From: Oscillospiraceae bacterium
GTDB lineage: Bacteria; Bacillota; Clostridia; Oscillospirales; UBA929
Direction of reading: 5' to 3'
DNA length: 8,574 bases
Assembly: GCA_009777435.1 (NCBI GenBank)
Contig: WRLW01000054.1
Coordinates: forward strand, 1-8,574
Positions 4,759 to 8,574 of this stretch are shown here, piece by piece; within the stretch, counting starts at the first letter, position 1, and each line of letters starts with the position of its first letter. The notes below the pieces were generated by a model. The model was not told the origin of the DNA and searched no databases. It saw only the letters and a list, made by a program, of their open reading frames with translations. A program made the translations under genes and the position numbers.

Positions 4759-6186
4759 ATGTTTTACAAACTAAAAAGCAATTTCGCCCTGCGCGGCTGG
4801 GAGAAGCTGCCTTACGCCTTGCGCGATATTAACGGCGGCGGCGTGGGCTTTATCAGTGAGCAGGAATTCCACGCCCTGTCCCTGTGCGACGGGCGGCTGT
4901 CGGCCGATTCGCCAATGCTGCTGCCCGTCCATAAGGAAATCATCCAAAAGGCTGTCGAGCGCGGCGTCGTTGAGGAAACCGAACGGCCCGCCGCGCTCGC
5001 CCCTCACCAAAAATACCGCCTGCACCCGACGCGCTACATGCATACGGCGCACTGGTCGGTCACAGGGCGGTGTAACTATAAATGCCGTCACTGCTATATG
5101 TCCGCGCCCGGCGCGAAATACGGCGAGCTGTCGCATGAGCGGTGCATGAGCATTATAGACGAGCTGCACGGCTGCGGCATCGCGGAAGTCACCCTCACGG
5201 GCGGCGAGGCGCTCGTGCGCAAGGATTTCTGGGAGCTTGTGGACAGGCTTCTGGCTTATGGGATCAGGATATCGACCATCTACTCAAACGGCAGGTTAGT
5301 TAATAACGGCACCCTCGACGCGTTGGAGCGGCGGCGCATATACCCCGAATTCAACCTGAGCTTCGACGGTATCGGCTGGCATGACTGGCTGCGCGGCGTA
5401 GAGGGCGCGGAAAAAGAAGCCGTGGCGGCGTTCAAGCTCTGCCGCGAGCGGGGCTTCCCCACAGGGGCGGAGATGTGCCTGCATAAGCGCAACAGGCACA
5501 CCCTGCGGGACAGCGTAAATTTCATGGCGTCCCTCGGCGTCTCCCATGTCAAGACAAACCCGGTTTCGGCGTCGGGCGACTGGCTTGATAACGCGGGCGG
5601 CGATTCGCTGACCTTGGAGGAACTCTACGAGGTTTACCTTGACTATATCCCCCGGTTTTTCGAGGACGGCGCGCCGATGGGATTACAGCTCGGCGGGTTC
5701 TTCATGGCAAGCAAGGGCGAGGACAAATATTGGCTCCCCTCGGTCAAGGCCGGAGGCTCGGAGGACGCGGGACGCCAAACGGTTTGCGCCCACGCGCGCA
5801 ATGTCATGTACATATCGGCGGAGGGGCGCGTGCTGCCGTGCATGTCGCTGTCAGGGTTAGAAATTCAAAAGGATTTTCCGCTCATACCTGAAATAGGGCT
5901 TACGGTCTGCCTGACGGATTCGGCATATTTAAGCCTGATCACGACGACGGTAGACAAGTATATCGAACAGAATACGGAGTGCGCCGCCTGCGAGTGGAAA
6001 TATCACTGCTGCGCGGGCTGCCGCGCTTCGGCTGTTGACAGGGGCGGCCATTTGATGGGGCCGGATCGGGCGGTCTGCCTGCTTTTCAAAGGCGGCTACA
6101 TCCCCCGCGTACTGGAAGCCGCGAAGGGATATACATGCTTAAACTATGGCAAAAAAGCACAAAGCGAAAAAACGCCAAAATTATAG
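4759..6186 (+). CDS. Radical SAM/SPASM peptide maturase for the Nif11-type precursors
   Basis: A 475-residue radical SAM enzyme. Residues 1-80 look like a small winged-helix leader-recognition domain of the PqqD/RRE type, with an LPYAL motif and a helix before VERGVVEE; this is an inference from pattern. The radical SAM core starts near 95 with the [4Fe-4S] motif Cys105-x3-Cys109-x2-Cys112 and a SAM-binding GGE at 148-150. The C-terminal SPASM region has a full cysteine set: Cys343, Cys361 (within G-x4-C), Cys408-x2-Cys411-x5-Cys417-x3-Cys421 and Cys440. It should therefore hold two auxiliary clusters, as in enzymes that form Cys thioether or other crosslinks in peptides. The ATG at 4759 has AGGTGA 4 bases upstream; an in-frame extension to 4687 overlaps the last precursor and is rejected. 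The exact bond formed cannot be read from sequence; sactipeptide or ranthipeptide chemistry is most plausible. Confidence 0.92.
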   Translation: MFYKLKSNFALRGWEKLPYALRDINGGGVGFISEQEFHALSLCDGRLSADSPMLLPVHKEIIQKAVERGVVEETERPAALAPHQKYRLHPTRYMHTAHWSVTGRCNYKCRHCYMSAPGAKYGELSHERCMSIIDELHGCGIAEVTLTGGEALVRKDFWELVDRLLAYGIRISTIYSNGRLVNNGTLDALERRRIYPEFNLSFDGIGWHDWLRGVEGAEKEAVAAFKLCRERGFPTGAEMCLHKRNRHTLRDSVNFMASLGVSHVKTNPVSASGDWLDNAGGDSLTLEELYEVYLDYIPRFFEDGAPMGLQLGGFFMASKGEDKYWLPSVKAGGSEDAGRQTVCAHARNVMYISAEGRVLPCMSLSGLEIQKDFPLIPEIGLTVCLTDSAYLSLITTTVDKYIEQNTECAACEWKYHCCAGCRASAVDRGGHLMGPDRAVCLLFKGGYIPRVLEAAKGYTCLNYGKKAQSEKTPKL

Positions 6187-6205
6187 GGAAAGGTACACCA
6201 TAAAG

Positions 6206-7321
6206 ATGGATTTTGCAACGCGTGAAACGTACCGGGAGCATTTGCGGGAACGTAAGGAGCATCATTTCGGGTATCCGTATAATCTGAGCTTTTCTTACTC
6301 GGAACACGCCTATTTACTGGACTATCTGATCAACAACCTCGGCGACCCGTACAGGCCGTCTAACTATGGGCAGGACAGCCGGGAGTTTGAGAAATCGGTA
6401 GTGAGCTACTTTTCAAAATTGTGGCTCTTCGAGGATTGCTGGGGCTACATAACCTCGAGCGGGACGGAAGGAAACCTCGCCGCGCTAATATACGGAAAGG
6501 TATCTCTCGACAATCCCGTTGTGTATTACTCAAAGGATACGCATTATTCCATCGGGAAAGGGTGCAGGGCATATTCGCTTGAATCCGTGCCGGTCGATTC
6601 GCAGCCCCACGGAGAGATAGATTATGGCAGTTTGCAAAGCGCGCTGTATGAACACCGGAACCGCGACGCCATTATTATATGCAACATTTCAACCACCTTT
6701 CGCGGGGCCTATGACTCGGCGCCCAAAATCCTCTCCCTGTGTGAAAACGCGGGGATTGCGCGCGGCCGTGTATTTCTGCACGGCGACGGGGCGCTGGGCG
6801 GGATGATTATGCCGTTTGTTGAGCGGGCGGATGAGCTGTATCAAGTAAAAGGCTCCGAGTTTTTCGACAGCATTTCGGTTTCGGGACATAAAATGCCCGG
6901 TCTCCCCGTGCCGTGCGGCGTAATCTTGGCGAGAAAATCCTGTGTTGAAAAATTTGGCAGGGAAATCGAGTATCTTAACTCCACGGATACGACCTTGAAC
7001 GGTTCGAGAAACGGTCTGGCCGCCGTATTGCTCTTTCACTCATTAACGGGGGTGTCGGTTCACGAATGGCGCAAAACCATTCAAACGTGTTTGGAATTGG
7101 CCGGCTATTTGAGCCGCTCGCTAAATGAGCGCGGGGTCAGGGCGACAATAAATAAATATTCAAATACGGTTTGCTTCAAAAAACCGACGGAGCCTTTCAT
7201 AAAAAAATGGCAGCTTGCGTGTCTCAAGGATGAAGCCCATGCCATCATTATGCCCAATCACGGCAGAGAACAGATCGATATTTTCGCGTCTGAGCTGGCG
7301 GCGGAATTTCCGCGTAAATAA
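6206..7321 (+). CDS. PLP-dependent group II decarboxylase, histidine/serine decarboxylase-like
   Basis: A 371-residue fold-type I PLP enzyme that should release CO2 from an amino acid to give an amine. Visible family motifs are FGYPYN at 21-26, NNLGDP with SNYG and a following SREFE, WGYITSSGTEGN at 79-90, SKDTHYS with His113 expected over the cofactor ring, LHGDGALGGM at 191-200 with Asp194 near the pyridine nitrogen, SGHK with Lys229 as the Schiff-base lysine, and GSRNG at 266-270. From memory, it resembles Morganella-type histidine decarboxylase, and the HxDGAL, NNLGDP and WQLAC...AH..MPN stretches are close to plant serine decarboxylase. The substrate is not decided. I start at 6206, after the maturase stop, with GGGAAAGG upstream and a family-like N-terminus. 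The ATG at 6146 would add a 20-residue Lys/Arg-rich extension overlapping the maturase. Confidence 0.88.
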   Translation: MDFATRETYREHLRERKEHHFGYPYNLSFSYSEHAYLLDYLINNLGDPYRPSNYGQDSREFEKSVVSYFSKLWLFEDCWGYITSSGTEGNLAALIYGKVSLDNPVVYYSKDTHYSIGKGCRAYSLESVPVDSQPHGEIDYGSLQSALYEHRNRDAIIICNISTTFRGAYDSAPKILSLCENAGIARGRVFLHGDGALGGMIMPFVERADELYQVKGSEFFDSISVSGHKMPGLPVPCGVILARKSCVEKFGREIEYLNSTDTTLNGSRNGLAAVLLFHSLTGVSVHEWRKTIQTCLELAGYLSRSLNERGVRATINKYSNTVCFKKPTEPFIKKWQLACLKDEAHAIIMPNHGREQIDIFASELAAEFPRK

Positions 7322-8574
7322 TGCTGGGGAGGTGGAAAGCCATTTCCATAAGATTAAAAATCTTGGCAATCGTGCTGGGCTTTTTCACGCTTATCGCGGC
7401 GGCGTTCGCCGTCTACTCGGTAATCACAACGGCCAATTACCGGCAGCTCCGCACGGATGAGGTATCGGGAATCGTCGCCTTTGAGAGCGAGCGTGTGGGA
7501 AAGGTCATCGCGGAAATGGAGCGCAACGCCGTTGACCTCGCGCTGGCGGGCAGACAGTTTTATCTGTCCGGCGAACGCCCCGCCGAGCTTGGAGTGTCTG
7601 TTTCGGTCGAGAATTTCAGCGCGTTTCCGGCGGCGGTAGGCGGCGGTATATGGTATGAGCCTTACGCGTTGGACGCCCATACGCGCCGGGTGTGCTACTA
7701 CGCGTTTTACGACCCCGATACGGGCGCCGTACACCATGACCCCGATTTTGAAACGGAGGAGTACGATTACCACACGCAGATGTGGTATACAACCATCTCC
7801 GCCGGGCTTGAGGCGGAGTACGGCGTTGTATGGACGCCGCCCTACATTGACGACGCCGGAACAAACGCCCTTATGACCACGGTGGGCGCGGGCATTTATG
7901 ACGGGGACGGCCGGCTTGCGGGCATATCCACCGTCGATTGGGAGATACAGAGCATGGTGGACAGGCTGTCCGCCATCAAACCGACGGCAGGCAGCTTTGT
8001 CCTGCTCGCCTCGCCGAAAGACGACTATATCATATCAGACACACAGGAAAGCGAAACGGGCATTGCGGGCGAATCCCTTCGGACGCTCCCGTGGTATGGC
8101 GAGCTGCGGTTTGCCGGCGACGACACCGTTAGTATAGGAGGCTTTACAGATAACGGAACCGAGTACATATCCTTTTCGCGCATGTTCGGCAACGGCTGGC
8201 TGTTTTCCATACAGATACCGGCCCAAGAGATTTTCGCGGAAATCGAAACGCGCAACAATCAGTTCACAGTCATTATCGCCGGTTCGTTTCTGACGCTGCT
8301 TGTGCTGACGGCCTATCTGCTGTCCCTGCTCATTAACCGCCCCTTGCGCAAGCTGACGTCCGGCGTATCGGAATTGGGCGGCGGCAATCTCGATAAGCAG
8401 ATCGAGATACGCTCAAGAGACGAGTTCGGTACGCTGGCGGCGGCGTTTAATAAAATGACGGTTGACCTGAAAGAGTCCATAGAGCAAAACGCGCGGGAGC
8501 GCGCCGAGAAGGAACGCATCGGCGCGGAGCTTAACGTCGCCACGCAGATACAGGCGTCTATGCTGCCCTGCATA
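7321..8574 (+). CDS. Membrane sensor serine phosphatase, Cache-HAMP-PP2C (RsbU/SpoIIE type), 3' truncated
   Basis: The reading frame is open from the ATG at 7321 to the window end, 418 codons so far. One membrane helix is at about 14-35. An extracellular Cache-like sensor follows (about 40-310), with GGGIWYEPY at 107-115 and ETEEYDYHTQMWY at 144-156, both typical of double-Cache domains. A second membrane helix is at about 315-338, then HAMP at about 339-392 (NRPLRKL to RDEFGTLAAAFNKM). The last residues, ERIGAELNVATQIQASMLP, match the linker that opens RsbU/SpoIIE phosphatase domains, so the catalytic part should lie just beyond. Such proteins dephosphorylate anti-anti-sigma (STAS) proteins in response to an external ligand. 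The start overlaps the decarboxylase stop (TAATG), indicating coupling. The best Shine-Dalgarno, however, lies just inside the gene. Confidence 0.85.
   Translation, partial: MLGRWKAISIRLKILAIVLGFFTLIAAAFAVYSVITTANYRQLRTDEVSGIVAFESERVGKVIAEMERNAVDLALAGRQFYLSGERPAELGVSVSVENFSAFPAAVGGGIWYEPYALDAHTRRVCYYAFYDPDTGAVHHDPDFETEEYDYHTQMWYTTISAGLEAEYGVVWTPPYIDDAGTNALMTTVGAGIYDGDGRLAGISTVDWEIQSMVDRLSAIKPTAGSFVLLASPKDDYIISDTQESETGIAGESLRTLPWYGELRFAGDDTVSIGGFTDNGTEYISFSRMFGNGWLFSIQIPAQEIFAEIETRNNQFTVIIAGSFLTLLVLTAYLLSLLINRPLRKLTSGVSELGGGNLDKQIEIRSRDEFGTLAAAFNKMTVDLKESIEQNARERAEKERIGAELNVATQIQASMLPCI
7326..7335 (+). promoter_or_regulatory. Shine-Dalgarno-like GGGGAGGTGG inside the phosphatase reading frame
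   Basis: A near-perfect Shine-Dalgarno lies 3-12 bases after the first base of the ATG at 7323, not before it. Six bases downstream, at 7342, is an in-frame ATT codon, a rare start in bacteria. The membrane helix begins after either start. So the protein may start at 7321 by coupling, or at 7342 from this site. Confidence 0.35.

Noticed and set aside
6146..6205. Lys/Arg-rich 20-residue N-terminal extension of the decarboxylase
   Set aside because: It overlaps the end of the maturase gene in another frame and exceeds the usual family N-terminus; kept only as an alternative start.
1..8574. CRISPR arrays, tRNA or rRNA genes, insertion sequences
   Set aside because: No regularly spaced short repeats, no tRNA-like clover segments and no transposase-like frames were seen; the only large repeats are the precursor genes.

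Overview
The window looks like a biosynthetic locus for ribosomally made, post-translationally modified peptides (RiPPs). It most likely comes from a GC-rich member of the Clostridia (Bacillota). The reasons are strong AAGGAGG-type ribosome binding sites, an ECF-type sigma factor, a RsbU/SpoIIE-type phosphatase, and NHLM-type export ABC transporters paired with Nif11-type leader peptides. The taxonomic call is an inference from gene content. Every recognisable gene is on the + strand, with short gaps or overlaps, and I see no intrinsic terminator, so most of the window could be one transcript. No stretch longer than 300 bases lacks a gene.

Layout. 1-66: the last 21 codons of an ABC exporter, probably the peptidase-bearing NHLM partner. 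63-2252: a complete NHLM-type ABC transporter with an N-terminal cytoplasmic domain, a membrane domain and an intact ATPase. 2253-2337: a short spacer with a possible 19-codon leader ORF and a 9-bp inverted repeat that overlaps the next ribosome binding site. 2338-2538: a 65-70-residue protein of unknown function. 2519-3028: a small ECF-like sigma factor. 3082-3399: a first double-glycine peptide precursor with a short leader. 3426-4736: three tandem paralogous precursors with 79-residue Nif11-like leaders ending in a double glycine. Their cores are built on a repeated Cys-x-Cys / Gly4 motif. 4759-6186: a radical SAM/SPASM peptide maturase with a likely leader-binding N-terminal domain. 6206-7321: a group II PLP-dependent decarboxylase related to histidine and serine decarboxylases. 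7321-8574 and beyond: a membrane sensor phosphatase (Cache-HAMP-PP2C), cut by the window end.

Proposed working (inference). The sigma factor, or the sensor phosphatase pathway, controls expression. The radical SAM enzyme binds the Nif11 leaders and installs Cys-based (probably thioether) crosslinks in the glycine-rich cores. The C39-type peptidase expected in the upstream transporter cuts after the GG motif and the ABC pair exports the product. The decarboxylase cannot easily act on a peptide backbone, so it more probably makes a free amine. The most unusual element is the core family C-x-C-x2-GGGG-T-x2-G-[IV]-T-C-A-C-V-L-[GA]-GGG, present in three copies beside an unrelated five-cysteine core. 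I do not recognise it as a described RiPP class.
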